Shown here: piece after piece, positions 21,516-33,100 of the stretch
Layout of the letters: every line of letters begins with the position of its first letter
How positions within the stretch are numbered: position 1 is the stretch's first letter
From: Alitta virens
Taxonomy: Eukaryota > Annelida > Polychaeta > Phyllodocida > Nereididae
NCBI GenBank assembly: GCA_932294295.1
Contig: OW028576.1
Coordinates: 43,502,247-43,566,246, forward strand
Direction of reading: 5' to 3'
Length of the DNA stretch: 64,000 nucleotides
The notes under the pieces: generated by a model
Told to the model about the DNA's origin: nothing
Seen by the model: the letters and a program-made list of their open reading frames with translations, nothing else
Databases searched by the model: none
Position numbers and translations under genes: made by a program

Positions 21516-24444
21516 ATGGATGTGGTGCTGAATTTTTCCGACCATTATTTCTTCACACCTTACGTCTATCCAGAATGGTGGAAAGAGGAAGACCTTTGGA
21601 GACAGTTTATCTCGTTAAATATCGTCACAAATTTAGGAGGACTTCTCCTGTATTTAATCACGGCTTCATTGAGTTACTTCTGTGTATTTGATCACAAGTT
21701 ACTGGAACATCCTTTAATATTAGAGGTGAGTGAACGGTTCTTTAAAGAGAATCATCCCTCTAAGCTTGCCCGCTTTGGCTTTAATGTGAAGCATTTGCAT
21801 TTTAAATTTAATAACTAAATTAAAATATATGTGTAGCTTGTTTAATTTCTACATAACTTTGCTATGAATGCTAAAGAGGGGAGGGATTTCAGAAAATCAG
21901 ATGAGGCCTAAAATCAATTAGAAGATACTTTTTAGGACATAATTATAAGTAAATACATTTCATAATTTATTACTGTAATATTGATGCTGCGAACATAAAT
22001 GTTTGAAGTTACTTCGAACCAAAATAAATTTGAATGCATTTATATTTATTTTCAGAATCAAGTTAAAAAAGAAATAACATATACAGTCAAGTCCATTCCA
22101 ACCATGGGCTTGTTAACCAGTATTTGCTTCTTATTCGAGGTCAGAGGTTATTCAAGACTCTACGACGATGTACAGGACCACAGGTTTGGTAAGTGGGTTT
22201 TTCTGCAAACAGCGGCAAACTGAGAGAGAGAGAGAGAGAGAAATGCTTTTATTTGATCACCAATACTGAGGGTTTAGTGGTCTAAACCTTGCTATCTTGA
22301 TATGGTTTTTTTGATAAAAAAACTATTTTATGTTAGTTGTTGTCAACTGGAAAAATGATAATTTTTTTTATTATTAAGTTCAACTAATAGAGTCTTTTCA
22401 CTGAGCAGCCCTAAATTCAGCAAGACATAAGACTTTATTCTCCTCTTAATTTTCATTTTGCTTTTCAGACATAGTAGGTCATAACTAACTGATTCCATAA
22501 ATATAACTTTCTCTGGGAAATAACAGAAATCAACTAAATGATATGATGTCAAATATACATTAAAATGCATTAGAAATACTGCTGCTGGGATGCACTTTGC
22601 TTCAGCCATTCAGAGTCAAGGGCGGGAAATTGTTCAGCCTATAGAATTGCAGTATTCTGTCGTAGCCACCTGGTGGAAAGACAGAGAATATTCCGTGAAA
22701 ATCCACTATTACATTGTATTAATGATTCTTAAATAATGATTCTTAGACTCATTGAGATTCTGTATCCAGTGGCACCATGAAACAATTAAGGGCTGTCCCA
22801 ATTGAAAGTGTAGGGGGAGGGAAGGAAAATATTTTGACCTTGAATTGATTTCTTTGATATATATTGAGGTAACATTTCTTCTGTCTTATTTTACAGGTTG
22901 GTACATGATAGTCTTCAGCATTTTATCGTTCATCACTTTCACTGATTTTCTCATCTACTGGATTCACCGAGGACTGCATCATAAACTAGTTTACAAACAC
23001 TTCCATAAGGACCATCACCGTTGGAAGGTGGGGTTAACGATATTGTATTTTCTAATGATTAAATATTCAAAGATTTGACTCTTCTTCATTTCAATGATAT
23101 GCTAATTAAGCTGAATAACACATTTTTTGTTGTGACATAATTGCACAAATAATTGGTTATTTTATTCCGCAGGTTCCCACTCCTTTTGCCAGCCACGCCT
23201 TTCACCCCATCGATGGATTCCTACAAAGCATTCCGTACCACATTTATGTCTTTTGTTTCCCCATGCACAAGTTTACCTACTTGCTTCTCTACATCGCTGT
23301 AAACATCTGGACTGTCAGTATTCATGATGGCGACTTCAGGTGAGAATTGTGCCATAGTTAGACCTGTATCCATAGCATCCACTGATAGCACTGATAATCT
23401 TGACATAGTAAAGAAGAAAAGCAATTCTGAAAATTGAAATGTTCATTCTATAATCCATATTTCGACCTTAAAACTGGTGGTCATCATCAGGAATGAATGG
23501 ATTACAGAGTCACACATTTAACAACAAAGCTGTAGGTTTTATAACTAGCGTGCTAATAGAGTCTTTTCACAAATATAACCTTCTCAGAAAAATAACAAAA
23601 ATCAACTGAATGATAAGGTGTCAAATATACATAAAAATGCGCTAAAAAATACTGCTGCTAGGATGCACTTTGCTTCAGCCAATCACAGCTAAGGGCGGGA
23701 ACTTTTTCAGCCAATAGAATTGCAGTATTCTGCCATAGCCACCTGGTGGAAATATAGAGAACCTTCTGTGAAAATCCACTATAACAGCTTATGACAAGGT
23801 CAATGTGGAGTGGAATTTTTGTCTATCTTTTACATCAGACCTGTATATGTAATGAAACCTGGTTGTTGAAAACATTTTGACAGTCCCAAATAATTTTTAA
23901 TTATGAGTGGGTCTGAATGCATTGTGTACATGTATATAGAACATATACATGTTTTCTTAGACAATTTGTAAACTTTGGCACACGTGAAATTTATGTTCGA
24001 TTATTAATACAAATATGTATATGCTTGTTAAATTGAATGTTTTATGTAAGTCTACCATTACAACTTTATGAATATTAATTTCTGATAACGAAAAAGGAGT
24101 TCACTAACCGTTGTTGATACTTTGATAATATATAACATTCTAATGCATCTAAATGCTCACCATTATAATTTTCTCGCTTGGGTTTCAGAGTGCCTGGATT
24201 TCTTAAACCTTTCGTAAACGGTTCGGCCCACCACACCGATCACCATCTTTACTACAACTACAACTACGGCCAATATTTCACGCTTTGGGACCGACTAGGT
24301 GGCTCGTTTCAGAACCCCACTGGTTATCGCGGCTGTGGACCGAAAGATGACCTGAGGAAGAAGGAACAACAAAATGGCATCAAATCTCATAAAAATGGCG
24401 TCAGCAGCAATGGTGCAACCAAGGAACACAAAAAGTCACGATAA
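21516..24444 (+). CDS. SC5D: C5-sterol desaturase (lathosterol oxidase), 5 coding exons, 298 aa
   Basis: SC5D introduces the C5-C6 double bond into delta7-sterols in the endoplasmic reticulum, using a di-iron centre, O2 and cytochrome b5. Inferred exons: 21516-21725, 22056-22188, 22897-23027, 23173-23339, 24189-24444. They join to 897 nt, and the length is almost that of human SC5D. The three histidine clusters of the fatty-acid hydroxylase family are present: HRGLHH (138-143), HKDHH (151-155) and HHTDHH (228-233). There are hydrophobic segments at about 38-56 and 116-137 and further ones after 175. [18 protein letters not shown] follows the last cluster, as in the family. The C-terminal 30 residues are Lys-rich, consistent with an ER-retained tail. 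The start ACCATGG is a strong initiation context. Introns 2 and 4 each carry a copy of the same MITE. Confidence 0.93.
22222..22242 (+). repeat. (GA)n microsatellite
   Basis: About ten perfect GA units lie in SC5D intron 2. Confidence 0.85.
22386..22707. mobile_element. MITE with TTTTCAC ends, copy 1 (SC5D intron 2)
   Basis: It shares over 200 bp with 23564-23783: TAGAGTCTTTTCAC at the left, GATGCACTTTGCTTCAGCCA and GGGCGGGAA in the middle, TAGCCACCTGGTGGAAA and the GTGAAAATCCACTAT right end. This copy carries roughly 90 bp of extra sequence after the left end. No coding capacity. Confidence 0.7.
23564..23783. mobile_element. MITE with TTTTCAC ends, copy 2 (SC5D intron 4)
   Basis: The left end ATAGAGTCTTTTCACAAAT is an imperfect inverted repeat of the right end (reverse complement ATAGTGGATTTTCACAGAAG). 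The interior carries AGCCAATCA, GGGCGGGAA and AGCCAAT, that is, two CCAAT boxes around an E2F-like site. Confidence 0.7.
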
Positions 24445-26131
24445 TTTGCATTTATAATTAAATTCTTCATAAGTGTAAATAGTATTTTTGTACGTATTGT
24501 CTTTGATGAGCTATTGTGATATATTTGAAATGTAAAGTTGAACGAATCCTAAAATTATGATTTTCGCATCATATATAACAGGATCGTCGGATGGTATTAT
24601 TTTTCTCGGTGAAATTTTGTGCCATATGTCTGTATATGTATTTAAATATTTAAGTTAGAAGCTGAAAATATGTCTGTTACAGCTGTTAGCTAGATAGGTA
24701 TATAAAGAATTCAGTATGTGTTAATTGATTAGTCAGGGTAATATTATTTTCCAATTGGACTGTTTTGTAGAGTAAAAGACAGTGTTTATTTCCTTAAAAT
24801 GCAAGTTTACGATCTTTCGTAAATTAAACAAATTCTGTCTTTATCAGCTACAATTTCTTTAAGCACTTGTCAGATGAAGCTATAGTTTATATGTATATAA
24901 TATAGTGGCTTTTGATAGTTTTGAATTTTGTACTCCTAATTGTAGTACTTTTTTTAAGTGTTAAGGCATTTATAATCTGATACTGAACTACGTATTCTGG
25001 ACTGGTAATTGACCAGATAGATTTCATTATTACTTCGTTGATGTTTTTGATAGTGTATTTTCTATTACAGCTGCACTGATATTTGTGTATTCCAATTTGT
25101 AAGTTTGATAATTGTGTAATGTATTGTCTGCTTTTTATTTATTAAACATAAGTGAATATGCTTTTCTTAATCAATGATTACCATTAAAGTCACATTAATT
25201 AGGCGTTATTTATTTCCTCTTTCTGATTGTTAATTGGAAAAATATATTTAAGATGCTTCTCATAATATTTGAACTTAATTTGTTATACTACTAGCACTAG
25301 GATTTGGTTATTCACTTTGCCAATTAAAATTATATGTGTTCTACATATTTTATAAGCTCTTTTCAAACTGATAAAAATCCTATATATAATTGCTTTACCA
25401 ATATCGTTGAATTTGTTTTTGAATATGTTCAGCATTTAAATTACCGCATGTCTTTCTGTGTACTGGTCTCTACCTCAATTGTGCTTATTTTGAAAATTGT
25501 TCTTGCTTGATTGTCACCTTTTAATTAAATAAATGATTAATGATAAATTAGCTGATATTTCTCAAATGAGTTCGTTTGGAATGATCAATGAAAAAGAAAA
25601 ATGTTGAACATGCCAGAGGGATTGGTTCACTTTCACTTTCACTTTGGTGTGTTGTTTAACTTATACTAGCCAGCTCACTGATTGCCAGTCAGGAATTCAG
25701 TGGCTCAGAGGTTTGTGGCAAGGCAGTCTTCTTATAGTGCCTAGCAGTGAAGTGGTTGCATAGGCGAATTATGCAAACATTTTCAATCTGTTTAAGTGTT
25801 TCTGCCACGTCACATTGATTGTTACTGTCTGCGGTAAAGGACCGTAGAATACCTCCAGGCAAGCCTGATTGTTAATAAAATAGATGTTTTACTGTCTGCA
25901 AACAGAACCATGCAATCACATTATTGAGAAAGGCTATACTGACAATGCTACTATACATTGTTCGGCAAATGCCTGTGATGCAATGATCTACACGGCATGA
26001 GCACTTTGGCAGAAGTTATGCAGTGCTCGCCCAACTCATTTGTGTTACCACTGATATGCTAGGCATTAATATTAACATTAATATATTAGGTAATGTTAAT
26101 ATTAATGCACTCTAATGTCTCAATATGTAGC
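24445..26131. other. SC5D 3' UTR and intergenic DNA
   Basis: This is A+T-rich sequence without any supported coding region. AATAAA-like signals at about 25525 ('aattaaataaatg') could end a long SC5D 3' UTR of around 1.1 kb. ATTAAA-type hexamers also occur near 25140. Beyond about 25.6 kb I see no further structure up to the MITE at 26135. Confidence 0.4.
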
Positions 26132-26134
26132 TTA

Positions 26135-26334
26135 GGGCTACTCCATTTAAAAAAAAAGGGGGGGGGGGTGGACCTGAAAGTCTTTAGACCTCCCCCCCCC
26201 CCCCTCCCACCTGGTGTTGACAGATCCCCGCTTTTTTCTACATTAAGAAACTTCTGGTCAACCACCCACTCCCCCGATATCTGAAAAATCTTCAGGTCTG
26301 CCCCCCCCCCCCCTTTTTTAAAATGGAACAGCCC
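26135..26334. mobile_element. Intact GGGCTGTTCC MITE with TTA target duplication (PIF/Harbinger-like)
   Basis: The 200-bp element is flanked on both sides by TTA (26132-26134 and 26335-26337). Its inverted ends read GGGCTACTCCATTTAAA and, reversed, GGGCTGTTCCATTTTAAA. Each is followed by an A/T-run and then a G/C-run of ten or more bases and GGACCTGAAG or a close variant. A 3-bp TTA duplication is the signature of PIF/Harbinger transposition. This is the best-preserved copy of a family with at least five more members in the window. Confidence 0.8.
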
Positions 26335-26340
26335 TTAGTC

Positions 26341-26545
26341 AGCTGTATAACCAGCTGTCGGAGGCAGATGTAATGAGATAATAAGGTTTGTAGTTCACAC
26401 CACGGGTGGGGACTTCTCACCTTGATCAGCATATACCCTGAGTACAAGAAAGCTCCAATTTAATCTTATGTGATTCGACTTCCGCAGTGCCCAGGTGGGG
26501 TCAAACCCGGGACCTTCAGCAGAGCTGGTTAATATAGAATTGGCA
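26341..26545 (-). mobile_element. tRNA-derived SINE (family 2), minus orientation
   Basis: On the minus strand it reads a B-box-like GGTCCCGGGTTTGACCCC, then a unique body with TTGTACTCAGGGTATATGC and ends TTACATCTGCCTCCGACAGC. The same order of phrases is seen at 39538-39800 on the plus strand. Confidence 0.65.
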
Positions 26546-26571
26546 ACCTAATAGTGCTCAGAAAATACAAG

Positions 26572-27817
26572 CAGGGATGGGAATTAACTGGATTGAAAAT
26601 ATTGCAGCAATATAGGAGTTTTATAGGATATACAATCAACAATATAGGAATATACACGAAAACATATGGTCTGTAAACTAGTTCACATGTCAGGCTTTTA
26701 TGAACTGATCAATAATATCTGTCCAGTGACACTTGTATAGCACCAAATTTATATATTCTGAACAAATAATGGACAGACACACCTTAATTGCTGAGTGTAA
26801 TGGCTTTAAAATTTACAAGTTCAGCAAATGAAAGGCTGAAGGACTGCGGCATTTAGGGGATACAGTGGGAAACAGTGAGGCACTTTTTGGGTTTTACATC
26901 AGGTGAGTTTTCCATGTGAGTTTTCAATGTTATATTCCAGTACATGTATCTGAAGATAATGAAATCATCTATTAGTATACAAATCCTTGGATATTGGTGT
27001 TTAATTCCACACATTAATAAGTTTTGTAGTTATGTGGTCCTCCAAAGATCACAAGTTCATATTGAATATTGCATAGGGCAGTGTGAAAAGCATGAGTGAG
27101 GCAGGATGAGACAGTTAAATTAAATGTAAGTTTACATGGGACTGAATGTTGGTGGCATGTCATGTTGAATTTATTGGTTGGTGCCTTGTACCCAGTGTCT
27201 ATGCCAGGCCAAGTGAATGACCCCAACTATATAATAAATGCACAAAATCATTTGGACTTCAAGCCTTACCATCTCATAATTACATCTACCTCTGGCTGCT
27301 GATGAAATAAGCTGCTAAGCTTCAGATCAGCAGTACTGAGCAATACAAGGAACTCACTGCCTAGAATTAGGGTATTTGCAGAATTTTGCGTTTTGTGGAA
27401 CACATACTATCAGGCCATGTCTCACTGTACCCCTTAGCTTGTCAGTGGGGAACAATGAGACAAATGACTTGTACTGACATTGTGTTGAATAATCTTATCT
27501 TACACGTGGGACGAACCTGAGAAAGTCTGTCTTTTGGATATTACTGAAAACAAAAAAGTGTCTCATTGTGTTCCCCATTCTCCTCTATACAAGCTCATCT
27601 TGTGGTTCACAATTGTTGATGAACCTATATTCCATGAAATTTCGGGGCTGCCAGGTTGAATTCCCATTTACTGGACCACAAACTTCCAGATTGTCTAAAA
27701 AATTGCGTTCAACAGTTACTGCAAATGATATGTTCATGATGTACCAAAAATAGGAAATATAGGTTTCTTTGATTGTATAGGAAAAAAATATGCAAATATA
27801 GGACGTTCCCATCCCTG
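26572..27817. mobile_element. Candidate 1.25-kb element with CAGGGATGGGAA ends
   Basis: The left end CAGGGATGGGAATT and the right end, as reverse complement CAGGGATGGGAACGTCC, are inverted. TACAAG abuts both ends (26566-26571 and 27818-27823). However, the related fragment at 29911-29985 shares sequence past the supposed right end, so the boundary is not certain. A SINE fragment lies inside. No transposase frame was recognised. Confidence 0.45.
27160..27350 (+). mobile_element. 5'-truncated SINE (family 2)
   Basis: It matches the body and 3' part of 39538-39800 (CTTGTACCCAGTGTCTATGC, then GGACTTCAAGC, CATCTCATAATTACATCT) but lacks the tRNA-like head. Confidence 0.6.
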
Positions 27818-28168
27818 TACAAGCCAAAATTTTGCTTCTTCTGTGGTTTGCAAGTAATTCCATCTCTTTCCTCGGTCCCAGTCAAATTTTTAATCAAGGT
27901 CACATTTCTGCACCATACTCGAAGCAACAGAATATTTAAATATGTTGAAACATTTGCCTAATTCAATCAGGTAAGCCTATTCCTTTTGAATATGACAAAG
28001 TTGAGGAGTTAAACCCAGCACACGGTTAAGTGTACCAGCAAAACATGGCAGGCATGGAGTATGCCCTCATTAGGTAAAGCTGTTCCTGCCCTAGCTTCAT
28101 ACACATAGCCTCACCAAATGCAAAGCAGGCTTCATAAAAAATTCTAACACAAGGAATTATATTACATA

Positions 28169-28174
28169 TTTATT
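28169..28174 (-). terminator. AATAAA poly(A) signal of ATP synthase subunit g gene
   Basis: On the minus strand AATAAA lies 88 bp after the stop codon, giving a compact 3' UTR. Confidence 0.6.
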
Positions 28175-28261
28175 GTGACATAATAAAATGTCTTTCGCAT
28201 GATGTTACACGTTGGACCTTGGCGATTCAAATGGCAAATAATAATACAAAACAAATATAAT

Positions 28262-29556
28262 TTAAATCTCTGCTGTAAAGTGCACAGCATTGGGATGGAC
28301 CTGGTAACCAACAATCGTTCGTTTTCCAAGAATTTGTCCGATAAACAACCAACAAAGGACTTCTACGGTGACCAAGGTGTTGACTGTTGCTTCCTGAAAT
28401 GGGTAAAATAAGATGTGTCATATCACGTGTAAAGTGTGCAAAATTTCACAACCCGAAACTCATAAAATTTAGGGGTGGGGGGGGGGGGGGGTTATATATA
28501 TATATTATACATGAGGGCAATTTATATAATTAATACAATGTTATTATATTACTAGCATTATCTATAAAATTTAAGTTTATTCTGAAATGTGGGAATGGTA
28601 TACATGTACAATGTGGAAGTTCTTACATAATTATCATAGATCTATGATAGATACTTATTTCTCAGTATCTCTTTTAACAATAGGCCTATAACGAGCGAAG
28701 TGGTGCAACGAGGTGTACAGCAATGACATTTGATAAAAAGTTGATTTATTATAAATCCCAATAGACAGACCTTAACGGTGACATTTCTCCAGGCACCTGT
28801 CCGTGCTCCCTTCAGCAATTTCTGGAATCCCTCCTGTACGGCAGGGAATTCTGCTGGGGTTGGAGGAGCCAATTCTACCCTTGCGTATCTCCAGAATGTG
28901 TTCAACCTGGGGGTAGCGAAATCCGCGGAGGCTGGAATGAAACACAGAACTGTTAGTGTTACTTCATGACATTGAAGAAAAAGATATAGGACTCATTAGG
29001 AGGCTGAAGCAAAAATATAAAAGTTAGGGGGTTTGGCTTACAGTTCCTTACATCGTCAATCAATGGGATAGCAAATGTGGGAACATATTAAATATGTTTT
29101 ATCCCAAAAAAATTAGGACAATTGAAATTAGAAGTAGAACAGCAGCAGTTCAAAGTGTACATCATAGTTTCATACTACATACATGTATGGTACTATGGAG
29201 GTGGGTTCTTTAAAAAGGCAACTCAACTGTGTAACTTTAAGTGTTACAGGTTATACACATCTGCTTCAAACCTAATTAACCAAGCATAATTCTTCCGCAA
29301 TTAAAAAACATGAGATTTTGCTCCACTAAATGAATGACACCGGGTGTCATTCACATGTTGACATTGTGGATTGTTCGAAGAGATCAAAATGAGGCATGGC
29401 TATCTCCTTTCAACACGCAGCTACAGCTCCAACAACCGTCTTAAAACTATATTAAGACTTGTTTCTCGGCAATTAGCACTCAATCAAACTCAAACCTTTT
29501 GCTAAACTGCTGGATTTTGTCACCAAAGAGGTGGCGATTCTACCCACGGCTGCCAT
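28262..29556 (-). CDS. ATP5MG: Mitochondrial ATP synthase subunit g, 3 exons, 117 aa
   Basis: Subunit g is a small membrane protein of the F1Fo-ATP synthase peripheral/dimer interface in the inner mitochondrial membrane. Exons (minus strand): 29556-29496, 28931-28771, 28393-28262. They join to 354 nt with phases 1 and 0. Family landmarks are RLNTFWRYARVELAPPTPAE, which aligns with the subunit g core, and a C-terminal membrane helix (VNTLVTVEVLCWLFIGQILG) ending in GKRTIVGYQV. The tail is about 10 residues longer than the human protein. The start MAAVGRIATSLVTK gives a basic amphipathic N-terminus. A CCAAT box and an AAGGTCA half-site lie just upstream. The protein is short but the match covers its whole length. 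Confidence 0.9.
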
Positions 29557-29570
29557 TTCTGCTTTTCCAA

Positions 29571-29625
29571 ACCAAGGTCACACTGGCCCGCAGAAAATTA
29601 AGGCTTGATTCTGATTGGTCGAAAA
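29571..29625 (-). promoter_or_regulatory. ATP5MG proximal promoter: ERR-like half-site and CCAAT box
   Basis: CCAAGGTCA (29572-29580, plus strand) resembles the extended half-site TNAAGGTCA of ERR/NR5A receptors and lies 15 bp above the ATG. GACCAATCAGAAT on the minus strand (about 29607-29619) is a CCAAT box. ERR factors drive respiratory-chain genes in animals. Use here is inferred. Confidence 0.35.
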
Positions 29626-29910
29626 ATGCATTGAAAATTTTCAACAGAGGACGCCACGATGCAATGGTAGGAAACAGAGAAGACATGCGAAATTCCAAGT
29701 TCATGCACTAGAAGTTAAATGTGTTGAAGTTTTACCAATACAGTAAGTTTGACTTAGCAAGGCTATTTGTGTTAAGTTGGGTCCCTACAGTGTAGGAGAC
29801 TGCGGTACCAGTGCTAGGCTATTTGTTGGAACATTATAAGTATTCATGATTTTACCACCAGGTGGACTGACACTGTAAAATACAGTGCTGCCCCTAGTGT
29901 GCGCAATTTA

Positions 29911-29985
29911 GACCACAAACTTCCAGATTGTCTAAAAATAGGCAAATATAGGACGTTCTCATCCTTGTACAAGCCAAAATATTAT
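29911..29985. repeat. Fragment of the 26.6-27.8 kb element
   Basis: GACCACAAACTTCCAGATTG and GCAAATATAGGACGTTC recur here and at 27676-27810, including the following TACAAGCCAAAAT. The interval in between (about 85 bp in the longer copy) is missing. Confidence 0.6.
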
Positions 29986-29997
29986 GATGGCTGATTC

Positions 29998-30003
29998 TTT
30001 ATT
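29998..30003 (-). terminator. AATAAA poly(A) signal of the P450 gene
   Basis: On the minus strand AATAAA lies 122 bp after the P450 stop codon. The next gene (ATP synthase g) starts about 440 bp further on in the same orientation. Confidence 0.55.
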
Positions 30004-30124
30004 ACAAGCAAACACATACATTTTCATTCAATTCAAATCAAAAGTAAAATCATGCGAGTTCTCACTAAGCACAGGTCCATAAGACATTGGATAATATTTA
30101 CACAAAATCAACTTTTTACTGAAT

Positions 30125-33100
30125 TCATTGTGACCTAGACTTCAGAGCTATACTTGGAGCCAGATAAGGTGTGAAAAATGACATCCCTTCTCGCTTGATT
30201 TTATTTGGGGCACAGTCTGTGGTTAAGTCAAGTTCATAGTTCTGCAAAAGTTTGACCACTGTTATGGCAATGGTCGATAAAGCAACTCTGTAGCCAAGAC
30301 ATTTTCTCGGGCCAAGTCCAAATCGAAAGAATGCGTTGGGGTTCACCGGGTGTTCTGTGTCTTCCGAAAATCGGTCGGGATCAAACGCTTGCGGATCCTT
30401 CCAACAGGTGGGGTTGTAGTTGATTGTGTAAGGATCAATGCACACCACTGTCTGAAATGTAGTTTAATATATATAATAAATTTAGTTTAATATATATAAT
30501 AAATTTAGTTTAATATATATATAAAATGTGATGAAAAACTGTTAAGTGGACCAGCTCATCTAAAATGATTTGTTTAATATGGCCTAAGCTTCTTCTAGCA
30601 TGTATATATACAAGACAAATTTCACTACATATAACTTCCCATAATTATATGGAAAGTAACATTGATGTTGTATGTTTTTAATAAAAAAAATTATTATATT
30701 AATTTAATCACTATACATGTGCATTGTGCATGGGCCCAACGGCTCGGTTGGATCCACCAGTGAAATCAGACAGGTTGATGCATTATTTAGCGCTCCCTCT
30801 TTTTGTAATTGTATATTTTCTTCCATTACATACATGGCACGTTTTTAGTAATACCGTAACGGAGGGTATTATTGCCAGGGCGGGTATTTTCAACACTTAA
30901 ATTAGTTTGTTAAGAAAAAAAGAAAAAATTGTTAACATTTCAATGTGAGTGTCTAAAATACCCGCCTTGTCAATAATACCCTCCGTTACGGTATTATGTG
31001 GCCTATACCAATTAATTATAAAATCATAGAAAACAAAAGAAGCACATCCATCACTTATAAACTTGTAGTATTAACTCACATCTTTGGGGATTCTGAATTC
31101 TCCAAATTCTGTCATATCTTTCACAGTCTTCTCTGGAAAGGTCAAAGCAAGAGCTGGCCACATTCTTGCACTCTCTTTCATAACTTTTTGCAGGTAGGGG
31201 AGTTTAGTGCTCAAGTCATCCACTAGGACAATGTCTTCTCTGCCAATAGTGTTGTCAATTTCCTCCAGGAGTTGCCTCTGTACATGTTTATGGCGGGAAA
31301 TGTCAGCAATAAGGAAAGCTGTGGCTGCCTGACTGATGTCCACATTGAAGAGAAGAATTTCATCCAAGGTTTGAAACAGCTGTGAAAAAGAAAGATGTCA
31401 TATAAAGAGCCACTGTTATCGGTAGTGATTTGTCAAAACTCGTACAACTACTTGCTTGTTTATTTGCTACTTTTTCTCGATTAATTTAAATAATCTTTGC
31501 AAAACGTGCACCCCTTATATCTTATTTTCACAAGCTTAGGTTGTGTACTACCAAGCGTCAGCAGTGTACTTTTCTGATTCATTTGTATAAACTGTATTAA
31601 TACATGTATTATAATGATGCTTGGAAATAAACTCAACAACAACTTGGCCCATGTGTCATAAGGCTATAATACATGCTCCCCTACAAGATGCTCACTCATT
31701 TATTAATGCTCCCCGAATCATTTATAAAAATTGTGACACAAAAGTATAACAAGCCTAGGAAATTTCCATAAGCATCTTTGGGCATGCCCATCTGCAGCTG
31801 CTCCTGCCACAGGCCAGCCTGGCCACTTTAGGCCAAGTATTTAATCTGCACTGGGCCCTCCACTGCAGAGAGAGAGGCACAGAGAGAGACAGAGAGAGAC
31901 AGAACATCTGCAGGACAGCAGCAGAGAGTTCTGGCTATTTAGTCATGTATTCTTGAGTGAAGGCTGATCTCACATAAAACATTTCAATGTGTAATTCTTT
32001 GGACTTTCTGGGGAACATAGTTTAATATGATTACACAATAAAACATTCAACTTTACTTTGGACTCCTTCTTTAACTGGATTGTACTAAGGCTTCAGAACC
32101 TGCCCCCTCACTGCTAAGCAAAAAAACCACTTCATTAAACACTAGAAGCTTTAGTGCAACACAGGCAACAAGGGACAAATTCCAGTCTAGGTCCAGACCC
32201 TTAGGCGGCATCGTAGACAATCACTACGCCCGTTAAATTTAACTAAGTGGCGAACAAAATAATTCTTTGAAATTTGTCAGGTACGACGTTGCATTGTCTT
32301 ATTTTGTACAGGGACTTAATGTATTGTTATCTTATTATTAATATAAACCTTTCTACACTGTCAAATTGCTTGCTCCCCCACTGGGATCCTTGCTCCCCCT
32401 AATTCCCCAAGACCCTCTCCTGCGTAGAGGTGTGACCGGAAGGGGGGAGGGGTCTTATGTCAAGACTGGACAAATTCAATGTCATAGCTATTAAAGACAT
32501 ATAAATGCATATAGTATATTTCTGCATCTAAACTAGCTCATAAATTTATAAGCAGAAATTCATCCACATCCGCAAGGTAGCATTCCCATGGTAACCCTAA
32601 AGCTGCCACGACAGAAACAGAAGAATATTTATAAATCCCTTCAGGACTCCTTGCAAAATCGCAAGATATGTAGGTCATTGAATTCCTCCACAAGATGATG
32701 ACATAGAACACAGCCTTATGCCATCTGAGGTCCTTAATATTTTTCATAATGTGGTGTCTCTACTATTCATTGGTAAAGTTGGTGGCCACATCTGGCATAG
32801 CGATTCAAAGAGTAATGAAAAAGAATATAAACCTGGGCTGCAGCTTTGGTAACTACTGAGCGCCTGAATTCATGGACAAGCCTGAGCTTAAAAGGCGAAC
32901 GATCATTTCGTTCTCCTGGAGGTTACCTTAAACTGAAATGCCACAAACGCAATTTCATTCGCCTTGCCCTATATTTTACCTAAAATAAATTTCAGGTAAC
33001 TGACCATGGGTTACCAAGGCACATTTTAAGGAGAACGATGTGTGGGTTACCATATTTTTGCTTATGCTCAGACCTGATGGATGCATCCGTAAGCGCTCAT

